From NCBI GenBank assembly GCA_022432975.1, contig CM039506.1, positions 11,536,831 through 11,600,830 on the forward strand: a stretch of 64,000 bases of DNA. Reading direction: 5' to 3'. The notes beneath the pieces are model-generated. The model was not told the DNA's origin. It was given only the letters and a program-made list of their open reading frames with translations, and did no database searches. Source of the DNA: Begonia masoniana. Taxonomy: Eukaryota > Streptophyta > Magnoliopsida > Cucurbitales > Begoniaceae. The translations under genes and the position numbers were made by a program. Positions 11,311 to 23,202 of this stretch are shown here, piece after piece (position 1 is the first letter of the stretch; each line of letters opens with the position of its first letter).

Positions 11311-12959
11311 AGGGGAGAGTCGACGAGGGAAGGCAATTTTTGAACAAGTCGACACTTCAAGCCCTGGATTGGGAAATCGCCTACGTGTCGACCGCTGTGG
11401 ATGTCAGTCGACACTTCAAGCCCTGGACTGGGAATAAAGAGCTGTAAAGGTCGACACTCAGAAAAAAGTGTTGACCGCTAATGTTATTAGAAATTCTACC
11501 CTAGAGCTGAAAGATGTCAAAACGTCGAAGGAAGTGTCGACTGCTAGGCAATTTTGTAGTTTAACTTGAGAGCTTGAAAGTGTCGACCAGTGGGATGAAG
11601 TGTCGACTGCTAGTGCATTTTGGCTGAGAACCTGATAGTTAGGAAGTGTTGGTCGATAGGATGAAGTGTCGACCGCTAGGCCATTTGATGGTTTAACCCG
11701 AGAAGTATGAACTGTCGACCTATGTGTTAAAGTGTCGACCGCACGAGATTCGATTTAAGAAATTTTGTCATTGAGGCACTGTTCGCGGCTGTTTATAGAG
11801 TTTCTAGATTGTGTTCCTAGCCCCGATATATGACCTGTCTTTGTGTATCACTTATTGGTTGATAGGGATTTCTTGAATTTGATTTCATTTTTTGCTCAGA
11901 CTAGTTTGTGGACTTCCAGTTGGTTGCTGAGGTAGCCACTCCAGTGTGTAAGAAAAGCAATAATTGTTGACGTAGGGGTTTTATATTATTTGTATTGCAT
12001 TGCGTCATTGTTTTCCAAAAATCCTATTTTTGTGAGTTGTCACCATATAAAAGTATGACAAGGCATGATTGCTAGCATATCTATTTTTACGTGTATGTAT
12101 GTATAATTTATATGTTTACTATTGATGCATGGTTGTATACTTTGATATATACACATGTTTTGGAGGAGGAATCCTCGTGATACTTTGAACGGTTTCGGTC
12201 ACAGTATCAAGAGGATATCCCAGTATACCTTCTGCTGCGTGAAAGTTGTCTTGTTTTCACGTTTACCAAAATGGGTAATAGGGCGGTTATAACGTGCTCT
12301 TTGGATTTTGAATCCCTAAACTAGATTAAGGTATATTGGTTTACGGGTAGTGTCTTGCTAAGCTTGCTCGCCGGCTACCCGGGATGATGTTGATGGATTT
12401 TTGGATCGTCGTTGCTTTTATTTTTCCTTCTGGCTCATAAGGTGTTGATGAATCTTCGAATAGTCATCTTTCTATACAATATCAGTCTATAGTCCCAATA
12501 AAAGTCTATTCATTATCATGCAAACTTCACATAGTTCTATTATCAATAACAATTATTATCAAATTAAAAGACACTGACATATCCTCAAATAACACATTAT
12601 CAATCATCAATTCCTCAAATAGTAATAAAATATCTCATAAAATATCTCAATCAACATCATTATGAATATCGAAATAAAATACATCTTTGAGTATCAATAA
12701 AACATAAAGAGATAACTTAGCGCTTTGTGATGTTGACCGAAAGGCCACGCATACAAAATATCTCTTACCTTAAAGCCTTCGCATTATTATGGTCGCTTAC
12801 AATGATTAAACTTCGCTTTAAATCAACCTAACCCTGAATATTCTTGGGTATTATTGTACGAAAGAAGAGGATATTGAAAACCCTAATCGATCTCTTCTTA
12901 CTCTTATGATCATTCGAGATCGTTGCCTACTTAATTTTGATATGAAATATGTCTGCCTT
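11311..12959. repeat. Old repeat DNA with a GTCGAC tract; otherwise unassigned
   Basis: From 11317 to about 11760 the hexamer GTCGAC or close variants recurs, often as AGTGTCGACCGCTAG or GTCGACACTTCAAGCCC (twice, near 11348 and 11408). From 12160 to 12480 the sequence resembles the middle of a gypsy LTR (TTTGGAGGAGGAATCC, then GGTCACAGTATC). From 12480 to 12960 it is AT-rich with no recognisable gene. This is the DNA that received the element ending at 11310. It is likely a decayed LTR, but I could not find its ends. Confidence 0.5.
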
Positions 12960-13530
12960 GACAGAGATAGAGAGAGGCTATGAAGTGGCTTGCAGCTCTA
13001 GGACGAATTACTTACCATTGCTAGAATTTGTTTATGACAATAGTTACCAAAGTAGTATCGTTTTATCACCTCATTTAACTTAGGAGACAACTGAGACTTT
13101 TCAAGTTATGAAAGACGGATTGAAGATTGTCTAGGGTCCACAAAAGCTTTGAAGACCTGTTGAGCTGAGAGTTGAGTTTGTTTTCCTAAAAGTTCAATGA
13201 GGCATGTTAGTCAATTTGGTCTATTGGGAAAATTGACTCTGAGGTATGTAGACTTTTACGAGTTATTGAGGGTTGGTACAGTAACCTATCGATTAGACTT
13301 GCCTCTACACCTGAGTTATACCCATAACATCTTCAATGCATCAATGATGAGGAATTACACTCTAGATCTGTCATATATTTTATTATGGATAGACTTGTCT
13401 TTTCAGGATGTATATCAAAGGATTGAGAAAAATTTAGACATTGAGATTAGAGTTCTTTGTCACCATGAGATCCTATTTTTTTCGGATTTAGTGGAAGAAC
13501 CACAACCAGGGAGATTGGAAGATTGAATCA
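12960..13530 (+). pseudogene. Heavily decayed Ty3/gypsy integrase/chromodomain remnant
   Basis: At 13012-13083 a frame reads LPLLEFVYDNSYQSSI, matching the integrase stretch that precedes the QATIG motif in intact copies. At 13197-13526 a 109-codon frame contains FGLLGKLTLRYVDFYELLRV, then VTYRLDLPLHLSYTHNIFNA, matching the KLSPRYIGPFEIL...AYRL.LP.....HNVFHVS pattern of chromovirus pol ends. It lacks start, catalytic core and intact chromodomain. It is older than the other pol copies in the window. Confidence 0.75.
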
Positions 13531-16017
13531 ATGATGTAATTTGATCAATAGTATCATTGAGGTTGTTCTAAATTTCACGCACGAAATTTGCTAAGTAAGA
13601 GAGTATTAGAAACCGCCATTTTAGTTGAGTTAGTTACCAAAACTTATCTTCATTCCATAAATGAAAAGCCAGAAGATGTTATAATTGGACATAAGTTATA
13701 TATTTTAATGGCCTTGGATGGTGGGCTTTTATTAACAGGAGGCCATGATTAATATATGATCATGTTTTCCAACCCTAACTATCCCATTTGGTAGAAAGAG
13801 GAGACTAACAACCATTTGTGAGAAAAACATTTTGGTTAGCGAAACTCTGCAGAATAAACAATCCTGTAACATCGAAATATGACATTTAAAATATTTTGTC
13901 GTAAGTTGGATTTTGTATGAATTTCGTATCTTTTGGTTATAAATGTGGAATTTAATTTTGGAAGTAATTCCTTCTGTTCTTAGTAAATTCCAGCGGTGGC
14001 CTTCTTTGCTTTCTCTTCCCATTTTATTTTCATTCCATTTGATTTCTTTGCATGGGAAACATAAAATTCACCCTGCCATTTCATCATTTCTCCATGGGAA
14101 TAGCAACTTCGCAGTCGTCTTGTCATTCCTCCCTTTTCTTCGCAATTCTGGCTCCAGCTCTGAGTTTGCTTCTTCTCGGTCCGTTGTTTTCTCTCGCCGT
14201 TCTCTCTTTCCTTCTTCTGCGTCTTCTGTCTTCTCTCGCCGTTTTCTGTTTTCTTCTTCGGTGTCTTCTGTGCTCTCTCGTCGTTGTCCATGGAATCTGT
14301 CGGAGAAGTTTTTCTCTGTCGAGGAAGTGATTCCTACCCCCCATGAATCTCCCGCTTCAGGTTCGTCAACTGATCCTTGTTCTCTTTGTGGATTGTTTTC
14401 TTCTTCGATGAGTGATTTGTTTCTGTATTGGTGGATTTTTTCCTGCTGGTTGGCCACCTTTATGGATCAGTCAAAAAAAGTCTCTTTTTAACGCCCGCCT
14501 AAATCTCCCGCTTCAGGTTTGTAGTCTGGTCCTTCCTTTCTTTGCGAGGTCTCTTTTTTCCTTACTTTATTCCGTTGTTCTGTTGTCGTCGGGTTTTTTT
14601 TTTTTTTTTTTGCTGCTATTCTGTTGCCGTGGGCATTTTAGATTTTATTTTTTCAGCAAAAGGTTTGAGTTTGGAGGAGTTACAGTGGATTACGACCTCC
14701 CGGATAGCAGTGGTTAGCTTAGCTAATTCTTAGGGCCATGTGGAAGATTACTCTGTTCTAGCTAGAGGTCCATAGTTTCTTTTCTGTTCCCTCTTTTCAA
14801 AAAATTTTATGTTTTGTTTTTCCGTCCCTTATTGTTTCATTCTTGAATTTGCAATCAAAGTGAAAATTATAGAATCTTGGTTAGAAGCCATATTAGAGTA
14901 CTGTGAAACTTTGGCACTGTTTTGAGCTCTGCTAGAAGAGGGAAAATGTTTGACTTCTGCGTTTTTAAAAGTTCATTGGCAGAAAATGTGCAGGTTTAGC
15001 CATTGTTTCTCTACTGTGTGTCTCTTCCTATTCCTTTGTCGCACTATTTACTGATATTCCCGTATGCTCACTCCCACCCGTTCGATTATCGTCGTCTTCC
15101 TACAAAGTCGTGTATTTCTCACTCTTCTTCTCTTGATTTTCATCTCAGTTGCTATATTGGTGGCAACCGCAGCAGCACATGAATGATGTGAACACTTCTC
15201 TTCTTCTGTTTTGGTACTATTTTATAGGTCAGTGGTGTTATTTTTACTTCAGTTATCGATTTTTATCAGACTTTTAAATGTTCGAGTTGAATAAAAAAAA
15301 TGGAGATCAAGAAAGTGAAATTTTTTTAGAAGAATTAGGGAGAAGTAAGTGAACAGTCGAGAAAAAAATAAAATAAATTTTATTGCAGGATCATCAGTAC
15401 CTTCAGCATTAGTAGTCCTCTGGATCACGAGATTGTTACTGTCCTTGATTTTGACTTACCCACGAGAACACCATCACTTTCATAGTGCATCAGCCTCGCA
15501 ACTGGATTTCATCGACGAGCTTACAAAATCAAGTATGCAGTCTTCTTTTACTCTCTATAAAGATTTTAAAGATGGAGGCTTGATTTTGATCAGAGAAGAT
15601 GATTATAAAACTCGATAGATGATTGGAAAACGTTTTCTGGTTGTGAAATTTTGATTGGTGAGTCTTTCAATCATTCTATTATTGTTATTATCTTTTGCAG
15701 ATTTCAAGAGTGAGCCCGAGCTGAAGATATTTTATGGCCGATGATTTTCTCTCAATTCGATTTAATGAGTAACTTTTACGATCCATCCATTCTCGATGAA
15801 CACTCGGAGCGAAGCCTTAAGGTTTGCTTCGAGTTTTTTTGCAGCGTTTGTACATAGGGAGTTTGATTACAATTTTAAGAAATATTGAGCTGGCCAACAT
15901 AAGAGAACAGCTGGGTTATTATGCAGTTTTCATTCTTTTAGACATAATAGAATTTTGAGATAGATAATCTAAATCAAAATTGATGATGTGTTTGTGCTCT
16001 TCAAGATAGGAAGGATT
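13531..16017. other. Unassigned host-like DNA, pyrimidine-rich in part
   Basis: No protein could be identified. Between about 13970 and 14310 the plus strand is strongly pyrimidine-rich and holds about three diverged copies of TCTCTCGCCGTT-type units. AATCTCCCGCTTCAGGTT occurs twice (about 14345 and 14503), each reading like an exon end with a donor. Open frames at 13943-14491 and 15349-15618 have skewed Ser/Phe/Leu content and no family match. The stretch may be the decayed promoter/5' region of the kinase fragment at 16018, but this is a guess. Confidence 0.35.
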
Positions 16018-16200
16018 TAGCTGTGAAGATCTTAAAGCCATATGAAGATGTCCTGAACTAGTTTGTTTTAGAAATAGAGAAATCATGACTGCTTTGGTAT
16101 CACAGGAACATTATTTCCTTCTGGGATGATTTTTGTTTCGAAGACAACAATCTCTTGCTGGTTTATGATTTTTTATCGAGAACCTCCATGCTCATTTATA
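16018..16200 (+). pseudogene. Receptor-like cytoplasmic kinase fragment (pseudogene)
   Basis: One frame reads AVKILKPYEDVLN, stop, FVLEIEKS, stop, then HRNIISFWDDFCFEDNNLLL and VYDFLSR. This matches the N-lobe of plant receptor-like cytoplasmic kinases: the VAIK-type lysine (VKILKP), the helix C region, and the HxNII...L.G.C....LLLVYDFLS stretch before the hinge. At least two in-frame stops and a shifted helix C show decay. Only about 60 codons remain; glycine loop, catalytic loop and DFG are absent. It lies about 200 bp left of the Athila insertion. It is the only host-gene-like sequence I can recognise here. Confidence 0.75.
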
Positions 16201-16407
16201 GACAATATTTTCCTTGTTTGTTTTTTCATAAGAATTCCTCTTTAGCTTTCTTATATAAAGGTCCCAAATTTTTGTTCTTTAAATCAGAAAATGAGGAACC
16301 AACCGCATTTGGTTGGAGGTAAAGTTTTAAGGTCGTTGTCGGAGTGATCGAGGCCTTAAACGACAACACTCATTTTACATCAATTGTATTGTTATTTGAT
16401 TATTTTG
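16201..16407. other. Host DNA left of the Athila insertion
   Basis: AT-rich, no gene seen. It contains an inverted pair around 16330 (TTTTAAGGTCGTTGTC and GAGGCCTTAAACGACAAC). In the empty site it would join directly to 53584. Confidence 0.5.
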
Positions 16408-16412
16408 AACCA
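16408..16412 (+). repeat. Target site duplication AACCA (left)
   Basis: AACCA before the LTR start TGATAACT is repeated exactly at 53579-53583 after the 3' LTR end. The pair brackets the whole nested stack. Confidence 0.9.
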
Positions 16413-17628
16413 TGATAACTCTTAAATTAGAATTATTTTATACTATTTTTAATTAATAGAACATATATGATATGAGTGAATGTAAGAATAAATTAGTGGA
16501 ATTTACTATAATTGTTGTAGGATGTTGCAGTATCAAGAGATTGTTTGAATTTAACGTATTTAATGCATATTCTCTAATAAAAGCAGATTTTTATCACTTA
16601 TTCGAATTTTGTATTATCTTATTTGAATGCAGATTTATTAGTAAGAAAATACAAAAGGTTTTAAGAGAGAAGCAAATTAAAAAGATGAAGATTATGAAGA
16701 GAGAAAATAAATCACCAAAGGAGATTATTTTTTACTTAAAATAAATGACGGAAATCAAAGAAGAGGAGAAAAATTTGGCTGAAGAATCAATTGGAATCAA
16801 AAGAGAGAGAAAATGGATCTCGAGAAAAAAAAAAGAGAGAGACCAGACACGCAGAATGAAAGGAGGAGATTATTGGTATGCGGCAGAGACATCAACTACA
16901 ATTCTTCTTCTCTTATTTTTATTTTGTTTATAAATATTATTATTTTTAGTTTTAATCTTGGTTAGAAGAAAAAATACTTATTACATGTTTTTATTTTGAT
17001 CTATGAATGTTACGTACTTTTCATCGAACAATTTCTCATGATTTTGATTACGTAATTCGAATTGTGTCGATAAGCAAATTTGATTTCACATGTTCCTATT
17101 GTATCGATAGGTAAATATGAATTGTAAGATGTATGAGTAATTAAATAAATTAAATTTGTTGTAAAGTTGTTAACATTAATTTATTTAGTGTTGAGAATAG
17201 GTTTACATAAAAATTCAGATTAAGTTTTGTCTTTTCAAAGTCGAAAAGAAATTTTAAAATGAATTTAACTAGGGAATTTGATAGAACCCTAGAAACGTTA
17301 AGAATTCTTGCTGTTCTGTGAAAAATGTTATAGTATTTCTATAGCATCAGTGGAAAAATGCATGTAATGATGAAATCAACTCTAACCAAGGCTTTTATCA
17401 TATTTATCTTCTTAATTCATTTCAATTTGAGTGTATATTAATTCTGAGTAATTTTATTTTATCATTCCTTGCCAATCATCCATTTTCTGTATTCTCAATT
17501 TTATTTTTACATAAGTTTTATAGCAAATTAATTTGATTAAAAATATCCTCGTGAGATCGACTTTTATTTACTCTATTACTTCATTAGCGACATGTTCACT
17601 TACGTTAGGGTGTAGAAAATCACTAACA
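16413..17628 (+). mobile_element. Athila 5' LTR
   Basis: It starts TGATAACTCTTAAATTAGA and ends AAATCACTAACA. The 3' copy is 38272-39222 joined to 53270-53578, with the same start and the same GTGTAGAAAATCACTAA ending. About 1.2 kb long. No protein is encoded; open frames at 16472-16933 are chance. Confidence 0.93.
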
Positions 17629-17634
17629 AGTTTT

Positions 17635-17652
17635 TGACGCCGTTGCCGATGA
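17635..17652 (+). other. Primer binding site (tRNA-Asp type)
   Basis: TGACGCCGTTGCCGATGA lies six bases after the LTR. It matches, with a few changes, the TGGCGCCGTTGCCGGGGA primer site typical of Athila elements, complementary to the 3' end of tRNA-Asp. Confidence 0.8.
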
Positions 17653-17723
17653 TATTTCTTAATTGTGTTATTTTGTTATAATTATTTTACTTTATTCTAA
17701 ATTTTCTTTTCAGGTATCCTTGC

Positions 17724-19420
17724 TTGATGCCTGATGAAGAGAACGTTCAAGATCTTGTACCAATAGATCCAGAGATCGAACGAACATTTCGAGTGAGAAA
17801 GAGACAACAACAACAACCTTTTATTGGAGGAGATAATATGGCTAATCTAGAGAAAGAAGAAATAATGCTGAACATATTATTGATGACAGAGACAAACCTA
17901 TTGAAGATTTTGCCATCCCCACGCTTGATGATCTGAACACTGGTATTGTGAGACTAGATCTTTGTGCTATCTGATTCGAGCTTAAACCTATTATGTTCCA
18001 GATGCTTCAAACAGTTAGGCAATTCAGTGGAGTGGTCACCGACAACCCGTACCGTCATCTCAAAGTTTTTGGAGAAGTGAGCGACTCTTTTAACTTTCCT
18101 GGAGTTTCTGTTGAAGCATTGAGGCTCAAGCTTTTCCCATACTCTTTAAGAGACAGAGCAAGAGACTGGTTAAACAGCATCCCATCAGACACCATTACTA
18201 CGTGAGGAGATCTTGCCAAGAAGTTTATTATGAAATATTATACACCAGTGAGGAATGCGAGAATGAGGAACGAAATCACCAACTTTCAACAGAATGACAG
18301 TGAATCGCTTTACGAGGCTTGGGATAGGTTTAAAGAACTAATGAGGCAATGTCCTAATTATGAGATACCACATTGGATTCAATTGAAGACATTTTATAAT
18401 GGATTGAACGGCCAAACAAGATTAATTATTGATGCTGCAGCCAACGAAACACTTCTTTCTAAATCTTTCAATGAAGCCTATGATTTGCTGGAGAGAATGG
18501 CAGTAAACAGCTATCAGTGGCCTTTGGACAGAACCCACTCTACAAGGCATGCATCTGGAGTTTACGATTTAGATGAAGTTGCTGCTTTAAATGCAAAGAT
18601 TGCTATGCTGGAAAATGCGATTAAGAGATGAACAAACTACCTAAGCCAATAACTAGAGAAGTTTCATGTATTTTTTGTGGAGAGAATCACGATGACAATT
18701 CATGCCCTACTAACCTAGAATCTGCAAATTATGTGGAGTATAATAGAAACAATAATCCTTACTCACAAACATACAATCCTGGCTGGAAACAGCATACAAA
18801 TTTTCAATGGAATTCGTAGTAGCAGAATGCTACAGTACCAAACAGATCTGCAGAAAACTACAAGTTTCTCACAGCCAACTCATACTTCAATGCATCAAGA
18901 ACAATCAGAAAGCTTCGCCAGAGAATATGCTGCTAAAACATATGTGATCTTACAGAACTTGGCCGCATCAATGAAGAATATGGAGACACAAATGGTGCAA
19001 TTGGTTCAATTTTTAAACACAAGGACTATAGGGCAACTACCAAATGACACGAAAATTTCACAGAGACCAGGAAAAGAGCATTGCAAAGCGATAATATTGA
19101 GAAATTGAAGGGAACTAGAAATTTCAGAAAAACAACAGAAAACAGAGAATTCTAGAAATCAAAACACGGTGGTTAAACAAGAAGAATCAGACGAAACAAA
19201 AAAAGTAATCCATTGACTGATGCTGCAGCATCACCACAACAACAGCTGGATGAGTTAAGAATCTAGAAGCCACCACAACCATTTTCTCAAAGACTACAGA
19301 AACACACCCAGGACAGGTAGTTTAAAAAATTCCTGGATGTTTTAAAACAGCTACACATTAATGTGCCATTGGTGGAAGCTCTTGAACATATACCAAATTA
19401 TACGAAATTCATGAAAGATA
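17724..19420 (+). pseudogene. gag: Athila gag (frameshifted, with stops)
   Basis: The start region contains DLVPIDPEIERTFR, as in Athila gag. After a frameshift near 17880 comes the capsid region: VTDNPYRHLKVFGEVSDSFN, FPGVSVEALRLKLFPYSLRD and RARDWLNSIPSDTITT. A TGA (18203) stands where TGG is expected, and then come SESLYEAWDRFKELMRQCP and TFYNGL. A zinc-finger-like CIFCGENHDDNSC (CX2CX3HX4C) lies near 18668-18706. The later part (18850-19100) has FAREYAAKTY and NMETQMVQLVQFLN. At least four frame breaks prevent translation. Gag would form the virus-like particle. Confidence 0.88.
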
Positions 19421-19439
19421 TTTTATAAAAAAAAGAAGG

Positions 19440-20015
19440 TTGGGAGAATATGAGATGATATCCATGACTGAAGAGACGAGCTACATCCTACAGAATAAGA
19501 TCCCACTTAAACTGAAAGATCGTGGCAGCTTCACCATTCCATGTACGATTGACAACAATTATTTTGGAAAATCTCTATGCGACCCAGGAGCAAGTATCAA
19601 CCTAATACCCATGTCGATTTTCAAGAAATTGGGAATAGGAGAAGTTCGACCCACAACTGTAACCTTGCAACTTGCTAATCGCTCGCTGACTCATCCTCAA
19701 GAGAAGATAGAAGACGTGCTCGTAAAGGTAGACAAGTTCATTTTTCCAACAGACTTTATTATACTGGACTATGAAGCAGATCATGAGGTAACTATCATCC
19801 TGGGAAGACCATTCTCAGCCACTAGAATAACCTTAATTGACGTGCAAAAAGGTGAACTCACAATGAGGGTAAATGATCAACAGGTCACCTTCAATGTTTT
19901 AAAGGCCATGAAGTGCCCTTATGATGAAGAATATTGTTTCAGTATATCAGAAGAATTAAAAACAACAGAAAAAAACAACTTTACCGAAGCTATAGAAAGC
20001 ACTTTGAGGCACTAG
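19440..20015 (+). pseudogene. Athila aspartic protease region
   Basis: A 191-codon open frame includes IPLKLKDRGSFTIPCTI, then SLCDPGASINLIPMSIFKKL with the DPGAS active-site motif used by Athila in place of DTGA/DSGA. VTIILGRPF is the conserved flap/ILG-like motif. The protease would mature the Gag-Pol polyprotein. The domain itself is intact, but it is cut off from gag and RT by stops, so it cannot be produced as a normal polyprotein. Confidence 0.85.
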
Positions 20016-20084
20016 TTAGAACAGAGGATAACCTAGAGAGTCTTCAACCATCTAGCGAAGAGGCACCAACATTAGAGCTTATAT

Positions 20085-21625
20085 AGTTACCTTCTCACTT
20101 CAAGTATGCATTCCTGGGACTTAAAGATACACTTCCTATTGTTATTTCAGTAGCTTTATCAACCATGCAAGAACGAGAATTATTGCTTGTGCTAAAAAAT
20201 CATAAATAGGCTCTCGCATGGACAGTAAGAGATATAAAGGGTATTAGTCCTAGTATTTGCATGCACAAAATACTATTAGAAGAGGGCTATAGTGCATCGA
20301 TAGAGCAGTAGAGAAGGCTAAATCTAGTGATGAAAGAAGTGGTGAAAAAGGAGATTCTTTAGTGGTTAGATGCTGGCATCATTTATCCTATTTCAAACAG
20401 CTCTTGGATTAGTCCAGTCTAATGCGTTTCAAATATAGGAAGAACAACTGTGATAGCCAATGAAAAGAATAAATTAATTCCAACAAAGACAGTAACAGGA
20501 TGGAGGATCTGTATGGACTACAGAAAACTAAATAAGGCAACACGTAACGATCATTTTCCCTTGCCTTTTATTGATCAAATGTTGGACAGGTTGGCAGGTA
20601 AGAAATTCTACTGTTTTTTGGATGGCTATTCTGGTTATAATCAGATCACAATTGCTCCCAAAGATCAGGAGAAAACTACCTTCACGTGTCCATATGGAAC
20701 ATTCGCTTTTAGAAGAATGCCCTTTGGGCTGTGTAATACTCCAGCAACGTTCCAGCGCTGCATGATGACCATATTTTTAGACATGGTTGAAGAGTGTTTA
20801 GAAATATTTATAGTTGATTTCTCTATTGTGGGAGAGTCTTTCAACATATGTTTTAAAAATCTGGAGAAAGTCCTTAAAAGATGCATGGAAACAAACTTAG
20901 TACTCAATTGGGAGAAATGCCACTTCATGGTTCCAGAAAGAATAGTGCTTGGACATCAAGTTTCGGAGAAAGGGTTAGAAGTGGACAAAGCCAAGATGAA
21001 AATCATTGAGAAATTACCCCCACTGAAGATAGTAAAGGGGATTAGAAGTTTTTTGGGACATGCAGGATTCTATCGCCGCTTCATTAAAGACTTTTCAAAA
21101 ACCTCTAAGCCCTTATATATGTTACTGGAGCATAGTACTTCTTTTAACTTTGACAAGGATTGTTTGGAAGCGTTTAATTTTTTGAAACAAAAGTTGATCA
21201 CCGTACCTGTGATAGTAGCACTTGATTGGACTTCACCATTCATTTTGATATGCGATGCAAGTGACTATGCTGTGGGAGTAGTGCTGGGACATAAGAAAGA
21301 TAGAGTATTTCATTCCATCTGCTATGCCAGCAAAACTGTAAATAAAGCTCAAAAGAATTATACAACTACTGAAAAAGAGCTATTAGCAGTGGTGTTTGCA
21401 TTTGATAAGTTCAGAGCATATTTGATAGGAACAAAGGTTATTGTGTATACCGATCATGCAGCAATCAAGTACTTGGTTGCGAAGAAGGATGTTAAACCAA
21501 GAATAATCCACTGGGTGCTATTGCTTTAAGAGTTTGCTTCGAAAATTCATGACAGAAAGGGATGCAAAAACCAAGTTGCAGATCATTTATCTCGATTGGA
21601 AAATATGAGCGAATAGCAACTTGGA
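20085..21625 (+). pseudogene. Athila reverse transcriptase and RNase H
   Basis: The RT entry region has several stops (20085-20450). Then a 359-codon frame (20450-21529) runs through [51 protein letters not shown] and [13 protein letters not shown]. The catalytic F-x-D-D box reads [10 protein letters not shown], so the first catalytic aspartate is valine. RNase H follows with [29 protein letters not shown] and [12 protein letters not shown] stop at 21527 precedes the end (VADHLSRLENMSE). It copies RNA to cDNA in functional relatives; this copy is dead on several counts. Confidence 0.92.
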
Positions 21626-21639
21626 GAGAATATCAATGA

Positions 21640-22973
21640 AACATTCCCAGATGAACAGATATTGAAATTGGACGTATCTTCAGCACCATGGTATGCAGAC
21701 TTTGTTAATTATATTATGAGTGATATCATCCCTCTCAACATAGATTATCAGCAAAAAAGGAAGTTCTTGAAAGACGTGAAACAATATATTTGGGATGAAC
21801 CATTCCTCTTCAAACAATGTGCGGACTAGTTGTTGAGAAGATGTATATCAGAAGAAGAAATGGAGCAAGTGCTGCAGCAATGCCATGCAGCATCATACAG
21901 AGGTCATTATGGAGGAACACGTACAGCCGTGAAAGTTCTGCAATCAGGTTTGTACTGGACTACCATTTTTAAAGATGCTAATAATTTTGTGAAAAGCTGT
22001 AACAGGTGCCAAAGAGTAGGAAACATATCATGAAAACATGAGCTGCCATTGACTAACATCATGGAGATCGAAGTCTTTGATGTCTGGGGGATTGACTTCA
22101 TGGGACCGTTCCCAGCATCTCATGGGAACCAATATATCCTTTTGGCGGTTGATTATGTTTCTAAATGGGTAGAAGCTGTAGCATTGCCAAACAATAAAGG
22201 GAAGAGTGTGCTCAAATTTTTGCAGAAAAATATCTTCACAAGGTTTAGAACTCTCAAAGCCGTTATCAGTGATGAAAGATTTCATTTTGCAATAGATCTT
22301 TCACTGGGTTATTAAGTATGGAGTTAGACACAAGGTGACAACAACATACCATCCACAAAGCAATGACCAAGTAGAAGTCTCTAAAAGGAAAATAAAATGG
22401 ATTTTGGAGAAAGTAGTAAATCCGAATAGAAAAGACTGGTTGCAGAAATTAGACGATGCATTATGGGTGTATAAAACTGCTTATAAGACTTCTCTAGGCA
22501 CTACTCCATACAACATGATTTATGGAAAAGTTTGCCATCTTTCTGTAAAGTTAGAGCACAAGGCTTTCTGGGTAATAAAAACATTGAACTTGGATTTGCA
22601 GCAGGCAGGAAGGAGTAGATTTTTACAGTTGCAAGAATTAGAGGAGTTGCGAATGAGAGCCTACAAAAATGCAAAGATTTATAAAGAAAAAGTTAAAAAA
22701 TGGCATGACAGAAAGATACAGCATAGAATTTTTGAGAAGGGACAGAAGGTATTGCTCTTTAATTCCATAATGAAGTTGTTTCCAGGAAAGTTGAAATCTA
22801 GATGGTCTGGACCATTCGAAATCATAGAAATATTTCCATACGGCACACTGGAATTACGGGACGAAAAGAGTGGCAGAAATTTCAATGTCAATGGTCAGAG
22901 AGTAAAACATTATCATGGAGAAGTATTGATAGAAATTATGTCAATTTCTCTCGAAGACAGAAAAGAAACGTAA
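21640..22973 (+). pseudogene. Athila integrase
   Basis: It begins with [14 protein letters not shown]. The zinc-binding region includes CHAASYRGHYGGTRTAVKVL and CNRCQR. The catalytic core has [11 protein letters not shown] (first D), VISDERFHF (second D, expected SDGGSHF) and [20 protein letters not shown] (E). Stops occur near 21828 and 22031, and a frame shift near 22290. The C-terminal part, 22335-22973, is open for 212 codons with [12 protein letters not shown], the GPF motif. A roughly 28-bp direct duplication (SLEDRKET) closes the frame at 22940-23000. Confidence 0.9.
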
Positions 22974-23005
22974 TTTCTCTCGAAGATAGAAAAGAAACTT
23001 AAAGT

Positions 23006-23202
23006 AAGGAAAAGTTAGGCTGATGACTTAGAAAAAATCAAGCGCTTATTGGGAGGCAACTCAATGTCTAGTATCCTTTATAACCTTTAGTTTTCGTCTA
23101 AAATAATGGTGATGCTACAACATTTGTTGTAGCATCACAGACAATCAAAATAAAATTAAAAGCATAGCTTTAATTGTTAATCTAGTTATTTACTGTTATT
23201 TT
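23006..23202 (+). other. Athila post-integrase spacer
   Basis: Non-coding. It contains GGGAGGCAACTCAATGT and the self-complementary GATGCTACAACATTTGTTGT. It ends with ATTTT (23198-23202), the left target duplication of the next solo LTR. Confidence 0.6.

Noticed and set aside
13943..14491. 182-codon frame as a host gene
   Set aside because: Composition (Ser, Phe, Leu runs) follows the pyrimidine-rich DNA, and the opposite strand is equally open with Glu/Arg runs (14068-14457). No domain recognised.
16472..16933. Frames in the Athila LTR
   Set aside because: The 3' LTR copy breaks them; LTR DNA with no coding signal.
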